A stretch of 64,000 nucleotides of DNA from NCBI GenBank assembly GCA_040981125.1, contig JANRMQ010000005.1:62001-126000 (forward strand), given 5' to 3'. How positions within the stretch are numbered: position 1 is the stretch's first letter; each line of letters begins with the position of its first letter. Below, in pieces: positions 18,506 through 27,461 of the stretch. The notes under the pieces were generated by a model. The model ran no database searches and was not told where the DNA came from. It saw nothing but the letters and a program-made list of their open reading frames with translations. The translations under genes and the position numbers were made by a program. This stretch comes from DASSBQ01 sp040981125. GTDB taxonomy: Bacteria; Nitrospirota; Nitrospiria; Nitrospirales; Nitrospiraceae.

Positions 18506-19024
18506 GTGAAAATCCCCGTGGTTTCCAGCAATCGCCATAAAGGCAAATCGCTTGATCTGGATAGCGCCCGAGAAGTCATGACACTGATCGGTGTCAACGG
18601 GGAACCTCTCGGTACTGTCGCATGGGATTTCGTCATCGACCATATTCTTGCTTACCGGAAACCCAACCACTTCGAAGACGGCCGGACCGACCCTCGTATC
18701 TCCTTGTCCGTGCGGGTCAAATACAATACGCCGCAAGGCCAGCAAGTCGAGAGCCGGGCAGGAGGCATAGGAGGGGGAGGCCTTTTTATCGAAAGCGAGG
18801 CTCCGCCCCCGATCGGGACAAAGCTCGTCATAGAATTTTGTCTTCCCGATTCCGCCAATGAATGGTTGTCGGCCAAGGGAGTCGTAGCCTGGGTCTGTCC
18901 AAAGGCCGATCAGTATACGTTCAGCCCGGGCATGGGCGTGCGCTTTACAGACATTGCGGCAGAGACCAGGATTCGCGTCCTGAATCTCGTTCATTCGGTC
19001 AAGAGCGCCAACCAAAGCTCATAG
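18506..19024 (+). CDS. PilZ-like domain protein (copy 1)
   Basis: A 172-residue protein when started at GTG 18506, which has AAGGAAG at 18493-18499 and gives exactly the length of the downstream paralogue. Residues ~1-55 form an N-terminal segment shared with copy 2. A PilZ-type barrel follows, starting with Arg60-x3-Arg64 (RTDPR). The second c-di-GMP signature, normally (D/N)xSxxG, reads AGGIGGGG here and has lost the acidic and Ser residues. The core ends GMGVRFTDIAAETRIRVLNL. It may bind c-di-GMP weakly or not at all. Confidence 0.75.
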   Translation: MKIPVVSSNRHKGKSLDLDSAREVMTLIGVNGEPLGTVAWDFVIDHILAYRKPNHFEDGRTDPRISLSVRVKYNTPQGQQVESRAGGIGGGGLFIESEAPPPIGTKLVIEFCLPDSANEWLSAKGVVAWVCPKADQYTFSPGMGVRFTDIAAETRIRVLNLVHSVKSANQSS

Positions 19025-19077
19025 CCGAGCCCGTCTTCTCCCCGCCTTGCACCCTATATCGTAAGGAGACAGCATAG

Positions 19078-19596
19078 ATGAAATTCCCCGTTACCGTCAC
19101 TCGGGAGCACGTGGGAAAAGTGCTCGAACTTGATTGCGATGAAGAGACTGTCACCTTGCTTAGTGAAAGAGGACATCGCCTCGGCACCCTCGGTTGGGGA
19201 CTCCTGATTGAACGGATCCTGTCCGTTGACGAAGATACTCGGTTCGCTCATAGCCGCGCCCATCCGCGTGCGCCGCTGGCGATCAAGGTTCGTTGCACGA
19301 CCTCAGAAGGTCAACAATTCGACAGTCTTACCGGAGGCGTGGGAGGAGGAGGACTCTTCATCGAAAGCAGCGCCCCCTTGTCCCCGGGAACAGAACTGAC
19401 GGTCGAGTTCTCGTTACCGGATCGTCCGGTCGACAAATACAAGGCGAAAGCCAAAGTCGCTTGGAGTAGGGCAAAACCGGAACGGTACTTACTATTTCCC
19501 GGTATGGGCGTTCAGTTTACAGAAATAGAAGGCGAGGCCCAGCAGCGACTGATCGATCTTGTGAACGCTCTCAACCGGAGCCGAGCGATCGCCTGA
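19078..19596 (+). CDS. PilZ-like domain protein (copy 2)
   Basis: A 172-residue paralogue of copy 1 with the same arrangement. It has Arg60-x3-Arg64 (RAHPR) and TGGVGGGGLFIESSAP in place of the usual DxSxxG, and ends GMGVQFTEIEGEAQQRLIDL. ATG 19078 is preceded by AAGGAGA. The last 26 bases overlap the convergent HEAT gene. Tandem duplication with the same unusual glycine loop in both copies suggests this form is selected rather than decayed. Confidence 0.75.
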   Translation: MKFPVTVTREHVGKVLELDCDEETVTLLSERGHRLGTLGWGLLIERILSVDEDTRFAHSRAHPRAPLAIKVRCTTSEGQQFDSLTGGVGGGGLFIESSAPLSPGTELTVEFSLPDRPVDKYKAKAKVAWSRAKPERYLLFPGMGVQFTEIEGEAQQRLIDLVNALNRSRAIA

Positions 19597-20362
19597 GTTG
19601 GTCGCTCGCCCACTCGGCCCAACGACGCACCGCGGCATCCGGATCAACCGCCGCGACATGGTCCAACTCCTTCGCCAGTTCCGGATGTCCGACCTTCCCC
19701 AGCCGATACGCCGCCTCGACACGAACGCCGGAGTCTGCGTCACGAGCAAGCCGTTCCCGCAGCAAAGGGATCGCTCGTTCCCCCCACCATTCGCCCAAAG
19801 CAGCGGCGGCGCCTTGCCGGACTTCCGCATCAAAATCGTGGACAGCACGGGATAACTCGGGAAAGGCCCTCTCCACCTTAACGTGGACCAACGCTCGTAT
19901 AGCGGCCCTGCGCTTCTGCTTGTCCGGATCCTTCAATAGTTGGACGAGACGGTCCCCAGCCGCGGCGGTTTCATCCGATTCACCGAGACTACGGGCAGCC
20001 GCCGCTCTGACCGGTTCGGCCGCATCGCCTAATGCCTGGACAAGCGCCTGAACTCCATCCTCCGCTTGAACACCCATCCGCCCCAATGCAATGACACCGG
20101 CTTCCCGCACACGAGGGTCCGGATCCGCCAAGGTCTCGATGATTCGATGGACCTGTGAGGAGCCGCCGATCTTTCCCAAGGCCTCTATGGCGGTACGTCT
20201 GATATCTGCGTTCTGATCGACGAGGAGGTCTCCGAGCCATCCGGACACCACATCGGGGCCGTCGGCAGGGGTGTCGAGATAACAGCCGGAGAGAATTAGA
20301 AACAGAGAGAAGCAACTCCCAAGTGAGGTCGGCAGAGTCCAATGGAGCACATGAGCCGCCAC
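19571..20362 (-). CDS. HEAT-repeat lipoprotein
   Basis: A 263-residue protein. The N-terminal hydrophobic stretch ends in a lipobox, LILSGC (about 22-27), so it is probably a lipoprotein. The remainder is almost entirely PBS-lyase/HEAT repeats of about 31 residues: IRRTAIEALGKIGG, VREAGVIALGRMGV, VRAAAARSLGESDE, VRQGAAAALGEWWG and VRVEAAYRLGKVGH. Such solenoids bind proteins; no catalytic group is evident. It starts 15 bp after the stop of the TatA-like gene, indicating an operon. Confidence 0.82.
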   Translation of the reverse strand: MAAHVLHWTLPTSLGSCFSLFLILSGCYLDTPADGPDVVSGWLGDLLVDQNADIRRTAIEALGKIGGSSQVHRIIETLADPDPRVREAGVIALGRMGVQAEDGVQALVQALGDAAEPVRAAAARSLGESDETAAAGDRLVQLLKDPDKQKRRAAIRALVHVKVERAFPELSRAVHDFDAEVRQGAAAALGEWWGERAIPLLRERLARDADSGVRVEAAYRLGKVGHPELAKELDHVAAVDPDAAVRRWAEWASDQLRRSLGSG

Positions 20363-20377
20363 GAAGGAAAACCAGTA

Positions 20378-21193
20378 TTAGGCCGGCTTTCCCGGGGACT
20401 GCTCTTCCACGACCGGCGCCTGCTTGGCTGCTTCAATGGATTGCTCGAGTTCCTTTTGGGCCGCATCAATCTCTGCTTGGATGGTTCGCATCTCGGGATC
20501 CACAGAACCACGTACATCCGCCACCGCTTGGCGAAAGGTCCGCAGCGCGTCTCCTAGTCCCTCGCCAAAATGCTGCATATCTTGAGGAGACACCCCGGCC
20601 GATGTTTGATGCGCCTTGGCCTTCAACGCAGCCTGGGCGGCCTGCACGCGAGCCACCGCGTCCTTATTGACCACGGCCGACGGCCGTTTGGCGACCGGTT
20701 TCGCCTGCGCTCCCGGCGGGAGAGGAGGATACTGAGCTCGCGTCATCGGCGCCGGCGCCGCCATCCGATCTTCCATGGTCGGCGGAGATTGCTGAAGAGC
20801 GGCGGTCGCCGCACCCGGTTGAGTGGTGGAAGTCGCGGCAACGGTCGGCCTCGGCGGCTGGCTGGAAGCCGGCCCCTGCGGCCCGAGATTCGCCAACATC
20901 GCCGCAGTCGTTCCCGGCGTCAATTCCGGTCCCGGAGTATAGGGCGCAGTCGGTTTCGGCGTGCTTGTGTCGGCCGGAGGCGTTGAAGGCGGGGTGGATG
21001 GAGGGGGAGCAGCGCTTGCCGGTTCCGCCGCCGTCGTTGTTTCGGCGGGAGGGATGTCATGGACTTCCTTCTTAAACCCTTTGAGCGCCTTCCCGACCCC
21101 TTCACCGATCTGCGGCAACTTGCCCGCTCCAAAGATAATCAGCACGATCACGAGGATGATGATCAATTCTGAAAATCCCATTGTGCCGAACAT
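20378..21193 (-). CDS. tatA: TatA/TatB-type translocase subunit with long low-complexity tail
   Basis: A 271-residue protein. Residues 1-50 are a textbook TatA: FGTMGFSELIIILVIVLIIF, then the GAGKLPQIGEGVGKALKGFK hinge and amphipathic helix. A Pro/Ala/Thr-rich linker spans about 50-200, and a C-terminal helical, charged segment (QAALKAKAHQTSAG; MRTIQAEIDAAQKELEQSI) occupies 200-265. Usual TatA proteins are about 60-100 residues, so the tail is exceptional and makes a TatB-like role possible. No tatC is in the window. The Tat-signal substrate-binding protein at 11885 is a candidate client. Confidence 0.85.
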   Translation of the reverse strand: MFGTMGFSELIIILVIVLIIFGAGKLPQIGEGVGKALKGFKKEVHDIPPAETTTAAEPASAAPPPSTPPSTPPADTSTPKPTAPYTPGPELTPGTTAAMLANLGPQGPASSQPPRPTVAATSTTQPGAATAALQQSPPTMEDRMAAPAPMTRAQYPPLPPGAQAKPVAKRPSAVVNKDAVARVQAAQAALKAKAHQTSAGVSPQDMQHFGEGLGDALRTFRQAVADVRGSVDPEMRTIQAEIDAAQKELEQSIEAAKQAPVVEEQSPGKPA

Positions 21194-21325
21194 GGCCGTG
21201 ATCCTTTCCTCTGAAATCTAGATTGGCACCGACCTCACGCGGACGGGGTCCCGTTGTCCACGATATATGCCGCGGCTTCGACGTGTCAAGAAAGCCGGAG
21301 GGCCGGCGACACGAGGCGGGTCGGT

Positions 21326-22543
21326 CTAGAGCTCACCGAGCGGTATCGGGACAATCTGAGTTTGCACCGGTTGGCCATAGACAACCGCTTCATCGTGAGA
21401 CACGTAGACGTCCAGTTCGCTGCGGATGCCGAATTCGCCCGGCAAATAAATCCCGGGCTCGATCGAGAAACAAGTGCAGGGGATTAACCGGCGACCATCC
21501 TGAGTTTCGAGGTTATCGATATTCGCTCCGTTTCCGTGCACCTCGACACCGATCGAATGTCCGGTTCGATGAATGAATCGATCCGCATAGCCGGCCTCTT
21601 GAATTACCCGGCGGCACACATCATCCACTTCCCATCCGCACGGAAAATTTCCCGCGCCGACTCGTTGCCGCACAAAATCCACCGCCGTATCCCGAGCCTT
21701 CCTGACGATCTGAAAGATGCGCTCATGCCGCTCGGGCGCCGAGGGCCCCACATAACCGGTCCAGGTGATGTCGGCATACACGGCGCCGGCGTCCGGCTGT
21801 TTGGCCCACAGATCAATCAGCACCAAGTCGCCCTTCCTGATAGGCTGGCTCGTTTCCGGCGAGGGTGAATAGTGGGGATCGGCGCTATGGTCGTTGACCG
21901 CCGCAATGGGCGGGCTTGATGTGACGAGCCCGTGCCGACGGATACGAGACATGATGAACTGTTGCAATTCGTATTCTCCAAACGGTTCCGCTCGAGCCAC
22001 CATGGTTCCCACCTGGTGAAATGCTTCATCCACAATTCTGCGCAGTGCCTCGGCGGCGACACGATGCGATCCCAATTGACGGGCATCCCATACCGCCTCA
22101 AAGCGCTGCACCAGATCGGCCGATGTACCGACCTCGATATCGAAGCTTCTCACCAATTCGACCGTACCGGCGTCCACCCGAGACACGTAAGGAACGGCGT
22201 TATACGGAGAATACTGCATGGCAATCCGCCCGGCCGGCCGAAGAATCGATTGCAACGCCGACTGTCGATCACGCCATGAGACATACCGCCGTTCCTCTCC
22301 CGGCAGCGGACGCAACGCATGGGGCTCAATACTGTGGACAAGTTTCACCGGTATCCCATTCGCTGGAATCCAGTAGTACCAGCGTCTCGTAACGTGGAGT
22401 TCGGGATCGAGCAACAACACTCCGTATGCGAGAGGATCGCTGTGCCGGAAATCATAGAAGAGCCACCCGTCCAAGCCCGGCTCTTCGCGTATCGCTTGCT
22501 GAATGGCTTCTACACGGCTGCGGTGCACAGGGGACAGATCCAT
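21326..22543 (-). CDS. M24-family metallopeptidase (Xaa-Pro aminopeptidase-like)
   Basis: A 405-residue protein. The N-terminal creatinase-like domain (~1-150) has WLFYDFRHSDPLAYGVLLLD. The pita-bread catalytic domain has all five metal ligands by motif: two Asp around LVLIDLWAKQPDAGAVYADI, the His in HRTGHSIGVEVHGNG, and two Glu in CFSIEPGIYLPGEFGIRSEL. It should remove N-terminal residues next to Pro, or act as a related dipeptidase. It is monocistronic, with its start 81 bp from a divergent hypothetical gene. Confidence 0.88.
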   Translation of the reverse strand: MDLSPVHRSRVEAIQQAIREEPGLDGWLFYDFRHSDPLAYGVLLLDPELHVTRRWYYWIPANGIPVKLVHSIEPHALRPLPGEERRYVSWRDRQSALQSILRPAGRIAMQYSPYNAVPYVSRVDAGTVELVRSFDIEVGTSADLVQRFEAVWDARQLGSHRVAAEALRRIVDEAFHQVGTMVARAEPFGEYELQQFIMSRIRRHGLVTSSPPIAAVNDHSADPHYSPSPETSQPIRKGDLVLIDLWAKQPDAGAVYADITWTGYVGPSAPERHERIFQIVRKARDTAVDFVRQRVGAGNFPCGWEVDDVCRRVIQEAGYADRFIHRTGHSIGVEVHGNGANIDNLETQDGRRLIPCTCFSIEPGIYLPGEFGIRSELDVYVSHDEAVVYGQPVQTQIVPIPLGEL

Positions 22544-22624
22544 GGACGCGCATCATAACCTCGGCTTTTTTCGCGGTCAATGAACCTGTTCCCGGACCGG
22601 AACCGATGATAGAATGCACGTGCG

Positions 22625-23086
22625 ATGATGCCATCTTCACCTGACACCACACCGTTTCGCATTACTTTCTTTTTCGGCCCCGATGGCGTCGGCCAAGACG
22701 AAGCGTGGCGTTGCGTGTTCAATGTCAAGAAGCGCAGTTGGAAAGGCGGTGTGCACATTTCGGTCGATATCTCACCGGGTCAAGTCGAACGGATCCGCCA
22801 GGCCTTGCGTTTTCCCTCGTGGCTGGCCGAGACAATCGAACGGGTGCCGGACGATGAACGTCCCGACCTGGCCCAGCGAATCGAGGAAGTGTTCATCCAG
22901 GTTCTTTGCGGACGCAAGCTGCATCTGGCATTGGAATCCGGGCTTGCGCAGGAGAACCAGGAGATTCCGGCCCACGCCCTGACCTCTGAATTGGACCGCC
23001 TTACGCAACATGAACGAGAACACATACTCTCCGCATTGCGCGCCGAACTTGATCTCGATGAACCTCAATTCCATTCGGCGTCTTAA
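22625..23086 (+). CDS. conserved-looking hypothetical protein
   Basis: A 153-residue soluble protein. It opens with FRITFFFGPDGVGQDEAWRC, then a beta-rich part (FNVKKRSWKGGVHISVDISP) and a helical C-terminal half (LAQRIEEVFIQVLCGRKLHL). I do not recognise a family. Codon use is like its neighbours. It is divergent from the M24 peptidase and followed by a small membrane protein after about 140 bp. Confidence 0.6.
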   Translation: MMPSSPDTTPFRITFFFGPDGVGQDEAWRCVFNVKKRSWKGGVHISVDISPGQVERIRQALRFPSWLAETIERVPDDERPDLAQRIEEVFIQVLCGRKLHLALESGLAQENQEIPAHALTSELDRLTQHEREHILSALRAELDLDEPQFHSAS

Positions 23087-23225
23087 ACCGACGGCGCGGC
23101 GCCCGGAGGGGTTTTTATTCCCTATCGAATTTGCTATAACGCCAAGGTATGCTGAGCGGATCGCCCCCCATGCCGCCGGCGATGTCATCAATCGCATCAT
23201 TTGTCGAGATAAGGAGGAGCATATC

Positions 23226-23687
23226 GTGAGCGTCATGAATAAGGGACCCGAGCCCGCACGTCAGGGACTCCTGAAGACTCTCGCAATTCTGGTCTTGTTG
23301 ACCTTTTCTTCCGTCCTTATTCCATTGCCGCTTCTTGCCCAGGACTCGCCCGCCTCGTCCTCCCCGACCGGAGACGCCTCGAGCCCGTCGGGCGTCGGGA
23401 CGCAGGTGGGGGCGGCTGTCGCGACCATTCTCTACTTTCCGTTCAAGGCAGCGTTTGCCATCGGCGGGGGAGTCGTCGGCGGCTTGGCCTATGCTTTTTC
23501 CGGCGGCAGCGAACAGACGGCCAAGAATATTTGGATCCCGAGCATGTACGGTACCTACATCATTACCCCCGAGCATTTAAAGGGAGACAAACCCGTACGA
23601 TTCCTCGGCGTGCCGGCTGAACCGGCGCGTGAAGCGGACGCCGCTGCTCAAGAACCGGCTCCCCTGCCATTGGAACCGATTCGATAA
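23226..23687 (+). CDS. small exported or membrane hypothetical protein
   Basis: A 153-residue protein from GTG 23226, with AAGGAGG at 23211-23217; the longer frame overlaps the previous gene and is unlikely. It has a signal-like N-terminus (LLKTLAILVLLTFSSVLIPL) ending near LLAQD, a Ser/Pro linker, and a second hydrophobic Gly-rich segment (AFAIGGGVVGGLAYAFSGGS). The C-terminus WIPSMYGTYIITPEHLKGDK is distinctive. The family is unknown to me. The stop is 1 bp from the next ATG, so the two are translationally linked. Confidence 0.65.
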   Translation: MSVMNKGPEPARQGLLKTLAILVLLTFSSVLIPLPLLAQDSPASSSPTGDASSPSGVGTQVGAAVATILYFPFKAAFAIGGGVVGGLAYAFSGGSEQTAKNIWIPSMYGTYIITPEHLKGDKPVRFLGVPAEPAREADAAAQEPAPLPLEPIR

Positions 23688-23688
23688 C

Positions 23689-24426
23689 ATGAGGCCGGTC
23701 ATCGGGGTAACACCGGACTTCAATGCCGGTGACCGCGAAGATATGGGCGGACGAGAGCCCACCTACTTCTTGAGGGCTCGATACATACGAGCCATTGAAG
23801 AGCTCGGCGGCATTCCGGTGATATTGCCGCTCATCGCCGATCGGCGCGCCAGACGAGCCTTGCTGGCCGACGTCGACGGCCTCCTGCTCACGGGAAGCGG
23901 CCCCGATCTGAACCCGTCCCATTATGGAGAGGTTCAGCAATATGACTTCAAGGTCATGGCGCCGCGACGCGCGGACTTCGAACTCGATCTCGCGAAATGG
24001 GCGGTGAAGTCGCGCATCCCCACTCTGGGCATTTGCGGCGGCATGCAGGCCATGAACGTGGCCTGCGGAGGAAGCCTCTTTCAGGATATTCCTTCACAGA
24101 CGAACGGCTCACTGTCCCATCGCCAGTCGGAACCGGCCACGCGGCTGTCCCACGCGGTCTCCATTGTCCCAGGCAGCGTGCTCAATCGCATCGTCAAACA
24201 GCGAACGCTTCGGGTGAACAGCTCGCACCATCAATCCGTCAAGCAGGCCGCGCCCGGCTTCATTGTCAGCGCCCTGGCGCCTGACGGAATCATCGAGGCT
24301 ATCGAATCGCCCTCCCACCGATTTTTCGTGGGGCTCCAGTGGCATCCGGAATTTCTGTTTGACCGCTATCCCTCCCATCGCCGGCTCTTTCAAGCGTTTC
24401 TTCGGGCGGCCGGAAGGGGTTCGTGA
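23689..24426 (+). CDS. class-I glutamine amidotransferase-like hydrolase (peptidase C26, PuuD-like)
   Basis: A 245-residue enzyme starting at ATG 23689, 1 bp after the previous stop. The nucleophile is Cys116 in GICGGMQAMNVACGG; His219 and Glu221 in LQWHPEF complete the triad. This matches the gamma-glutamyl-gamma-aminobutyrate hydrolase group that cleaves gamma-glutamyl amides. No other puu genes are nearby, so the substrate is open. The neighbouring amino-acid permease could supply or export the released amino acid. Confidence 0.85.
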   Translation: MRPVIGVTPDFNAGDREDMGGREPTYFLRARYIRAIEELGGIPVILPLIADRRARRALLADVDGLLLTGSGPDLNPSHYGEVQQYDFKVMAPRRADFELDLAKWAVKSRIPTLGICGGMQAMNVACGGSLFQDIPSQTNGSLSHRQSEPATRLSHAVSIVPGSVLNRIVKQRTLRVNSSHHQSVKQAAPGFIVSALAPDGIIEAIESPSHRFFVGLQWHPEFLFDRYPSHRRLFQAFLRAAGRGS

Positions 24427-24520
24427 GGGCGACCTGCTATACTTGTCACAGTGCCCCCTGCCAAGAGGTTCTTATCCTCGCCATGGTTAGTCCGGCATGA
24501 TCCCGGCGGAAGGAGCGTGA

Positions 24521-25948
24521 GTGGGCAGTTCGCTATTCCGCACGAAATCCATCGAACGAATCCTCGCCGACTCCGATGCTCCGGAACACCGGCTGAAGAA
24601 AACCCTGACGGCCTGGGATCTCACCGGCCTTGGGATCGGGGCCATCATCGGAACAGGTATTTTCGTGCTGATCGGCACCGCGATCGTCGGCGATGCGCAC
24701 CGGCCCGGGGCGGGTCCGGGAATTATCCTCTCTTTCATGCTGTCGGGTCTGACGTGCGCATTTGCGGCCCTCTGCTATGCCGAGTTCGCCGCCATGATTC
24801 CTGTGGCAGGAAGCGCCTACACCTACTCCTATGCGACGCTGGGCGAGTTGCTTGCATGGCTGACCGGCTGGAATTTGATCCTGGAATACGGAGTGGCCTG
24901 CGTCGCGGTTGCCATCGGCTGGTCCGGCTACTTCAATAATATTTTGAAACTCTGCGGAATCGAGTTGCCCTATTGGGCGACCCACGCGCCCGGCACGGAG
25001 GGAGGCATCGCGAACTTGCCGGCCGCGATTATTGTTCTCCTGGTCACCATTATCCTGGTGATCGGCGTCAAGGAAAGCGCGCGCGCCACCGGTGTGATCG
25101 TCCTGATCAAACTGGCGGTCATTACCTTTTTCATCGCGGTCGGCGCCGGCGCGGTGGATAAGGCGAACTGGAGTCCCTTCATGCCGTTCGGCTTCGACGG
25201 CGTCGGGGCGGCGGCGGCTATTGTCTTTTTTGCGTATATCGGGTTTGACGCCGTCTCGACGACTGCCGAGGAGGCCCGAAACCCTCAGCGTGACCTGCCG
25301 ATCGGGATCTTCGCATCATTGTTCATTTGCACCCTGCTCTACATTGCCGTCGCGGCGATTTTGACCGGACTGATTCCCTATTCCAAAATCGACATTCATG
25401 CTCCGGTGGCGGAAGCGCTCAGCGTGGTGGGCTATCGATGGGGGGCCGCTGTCGTGGCTGTCGGCGCGGTGGCAGGAATTACCAGCGTCCTGGTCGTGAT
25501 GATGATCGGCCAGATTCGCGTATTTTTTGCCATGTCTCGGGATGGTTTGTTAGGCCCTTGGCTATCGGCGGTGCACCCCAAATTCCGGACACCGCATCAT
25601 GCGACGTATCTCACCGGCGTCGCCGTTGCCGTGCTCGCCGCATTTATCCCCATCGGAGATGCGGCGGACATGACCAACATCGGCACATTGTTCGCGTTCG
25701 TGTTGGTCTGCATCGGCGTCATGGTGCTCCGTTACACGAAACCGCTCCAACCGAGACCGTTCCGCATGCCGCTGATGCCCTGGGTTCCGTTGCTCGGCAT
25801 GTTCGCCTGCTTGGCTCTGATGGCCTTTTTACCGACGCTGACCTGGATTCGCTTCGTCGTCTGGACCATTATCGGCATTGCGGTCTATTTCATGTATGGC
25901 ATTCACCACAGCCGCCTCTCCGCTCCATCACGCGATACTCCCGCCTGA
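24521..25948 (+). CDS. APC-superfamily amino-acid permease (CAT/YfnA type)
   Basis: A 475-residue membrane protein with about 12 segments. GTG 24521 follows GGAAGGA at 24508-24514. The first segment carries the APC signature GLGIGAIIGTGIFVLIGTAI. FFAYIGFDAVSTTAEEARNP is the TM6 motif typical of cationic amino-acid transporters. The exact substrate cannot be assigned. It is 94 bp after the amidotransferase-like gene. Confidence 0.88.
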   Translation: MGSSLFRTKSIERILADSDAPEHRLKKTLTAWDLTGLGIGAIIGTGIFVLIGTAIVGDAHRPGAGPGIILSFMLSGLTCAFAALCYAEFAAMIPVAGSAYTYSYATLGELLAWLTGWNLILEYGVACVAVAIGWSGYFNNILKLCGIELPYWATHAPGTEGGIANLPAAIIVLLVTIILVIGVKESARATGVIVLIKLAVITFFIAVGAGAVDKANWSPFMPFGFDGVGAAAAIVFFAYIGFDAVSTTAEEARNPQRDLPIGIFASLFICTLLYIAVAAILTGLIPYSKIDIHAPVAEALSVVGYRWGAAVVAVGAVAGITSVLVVMMIGQIRVFFAMSRDGLLGPWLSAVHPKFRTPHHATYLTGVAVAVLAAFIPIGDAADMTNIGTLFAFVLVCIGVMVLRYTKPLQPRPFRMPLMPWVPLLGMFACLALMAFLPTLTWIRFVVWTIIGIAVYFMYGIHHSRLSAPSRDTPA

Positions 25949-25989
25949 ACAAATACTCAGCGTCCGCGTCTGCTATCGAGAATGAGCAC

Positions 25990-26625
25990 CTATGGTTTGG
26001 GATCGCGCTGCGGTGCGGCGGTCTTGAGAGGGGCGGCCGGTGCCGCCGTTTTGGCCGGAGGAGATGGCGTCGATGTATTGCCTCCGGCGCCAAGTGGAGC
26101 AGCATGTGACGGAGCCGCTTGCGACGACGCCTTAGCCGTACCGGACGTGGGGGCCTCAGTCGCCGCGGAAGCCGGCTGAGCCGGAGCCTTGGGTGGTGGA
26201 GCAACCGGTTGTGCCGGAGCAGTAGTAGAAGCCTTCGCCGCAGGAGCCGGTTGCGATCCGCCTCCGGCGTTGCTGCTTGGAGCAGACGCGGCGGAGGCCG
26301 GCTGTCCCGCAGCGCCTGGGGCGGCGGCCGGCTTCGGAGGAGCGGCCGGTTTCGGAGGCGCCGGTTTCTCAGGCTTGATGCCGCCCTCCCAGGACGGCCC
26401 GGAATACATATCGGCGGACAAGCCTTTCCCTTTCCATTTTTGCTCGAAGTCTGCAGCGGCCTTGTTCGGGGTTTCGCCGATACCTACCACATCATTCCAT
26501 GGATAGGCTTTCGGTCCGATTCGACAACCTTTATCCGATCGCAGGAGATAGAGAGCAATGGGGTTTCCTCGGTACGGCCCCAAATAAATATGCACGTAGC
26601 CGACATATTCCAGCAAGCTACCCAT
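25990..26625 (-). CDS. Pro/Ala-rich hypothetical protein
   Basis: A 211-residue protein from ATG 26625, which has GGAG at good spacing; a start at 26655 is also possible. Residues 1-80 form a compact domain: GSLLEYVGYVHIYLGPYRGN and AYPWNDVVGIGETPNKAAAD. This resembles a short adapter rather than an enzyme. Residues ~85-211 are a Pro/Ala/Ser-rich disordered tail. No family is recognised. The composition recalls the tail of the TatA-like protein. Confidence 0.65.
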   Translation of the reverse strand: MGSLLEYVGYVHIYLGPYRGNPIALYLLRSDKGCRIGPKAYPWNDVVGIGETPNKAAADFEQKWKGKGLSADMYSGPSWEGGIKPEKPAPPKPAAPPKPAAAPGAAGQPASAASAPSSNAGGGSQPAPAAKASTTAPAQPVAPPPKAPAQPASAATEAPTSGTAKASSQAAPSHAAPLGAGGNTSTPSPPAKTAAPAAPLKTAAPQRDPKP

Positions 26626-26736
26626 CCCCCTCTCCAAACGAAAAAGAAGAGGCATGATGCCACAACCGCTTAGGCACAGGCAAGAGAGAGTATCGATACG
26701 CTGGTTACAGTAACCGCGACGGACGACAACTCCCCG

Positions 26737-26900
26737 CCTGCATTATTCATGACAGTTTGTGACGAAACTGCGGAGACGCCAGGCGAGGACCACGGCGCGA
26801 AAGCTAATGAGCGCCACATTTGTGGACGCCGGCGAGTCGTGAGCTAAGGTTTGCGGCTGAAATCCGCAGTTGCAGTAGAAACGTTCATGAATAATGTGGG
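26737..26900. repeat. MITE-like degenerate element, copy B
   Basis: A 164-bp non-coding element. The ends are imperfect inverted repeats: CCTGCATTATTCATGACAGT (26737-26756) and, on the other strand, CCCACATTATTCATGAACGT reading inward from 26900. Both ends align with copy A (2485-2678). The core contains smaller inverted repeats but no reading frame. It sits between the Pro/Ala-rich gene start and the PsiE gene stop. The better-preserved termini suggest it is younger than copy A. Confidence 0.7.
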
Positions 26901-26915
26901 CGAGACGGGTGGCAA

Positions 26916-27461
26916 TCAGGCTGGGACGGCCGGGGGCGGCGCCGGCCGCTTGCGCAAGAGATACACGGCGACGATCAGCACCATAATGACGGCCACATTG
27001 AGTCCGATATCCATCAAGTAGTGATAGAACTGTTGCGCCGTGACCTCGGGTTGATGGGACAGCTCGGCGCTCGTGGTCAAAATGCGCCTGGTGCAGGCGA
27101 TAATGCCGACGGCCAGATACGGCTCCAGTTCCAACACCTCGGTCTGTAAAAATCGCACAACGGTCCGGAATAGTTCGAGCAAAATGATGACGAGAAGCAG
27201 ATCATTCAATAGCCTAAGACCGGCCGGAAGCAGGCCCGATTGGCTGCTTTTCACAACAAATACGTACCAGGCATGAGCAAAAATCAGCATGCCGAGCAGT
27301 AACAGACTGAACCCCGCCGTGATGTAGCCCAGACGGTCCAAGCCGTCCATATACCCGAGCCAGCGTTTCATGGTCGGGCTACGATGGCTCAACAGATTGT
27401 CCATGGAGTTCTTGGCGAAGTTTTTTTCCTTCTCTTCCCTACGCGGTGCCGCCCTTCGCAT
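26916..27461 (-). CDS. PsiE-like membrane protein (phosphate-starvation-inducible E family)
   Basis: A protein of up to 181 residues with four hydrophobic segments (ITAGFSLLLLGMLIFAHAWY; LLLVIILLELFRTVVRFLQT; near YLAVGIIACTRRIL; NVAVIMVLIVAVYLLRK). ELFRTVVRFLQTEVLELEPY and GIIACTRRIL are characteristic of PsiE (PF06146) as I remember it. Function is unknown. ATG 27461 overlaps the upstream gene by 23 bp; ATG 27404 (MDNLLSHRSP) is an alternative start. It shares a transcript with the Cys-rich protein. Confidence 0.75.
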   Translation of the reverse strand: MRRAAPRREEKEKNFAKNSMDNLLSHRSPTMKRWLGYMDGLDRLGYITAGFSLLLLGMLIFAHAWYVFVVKSSQSGLLPAGLRLLNDLLLVIILLELFRTVVRFLQTEVLELEPYLAVGIIACTRRILTTSAELSHQPEVTAQQFYHYLMDIGLNVAVIMVLIVAVYLLRKRPAPPPAVPA

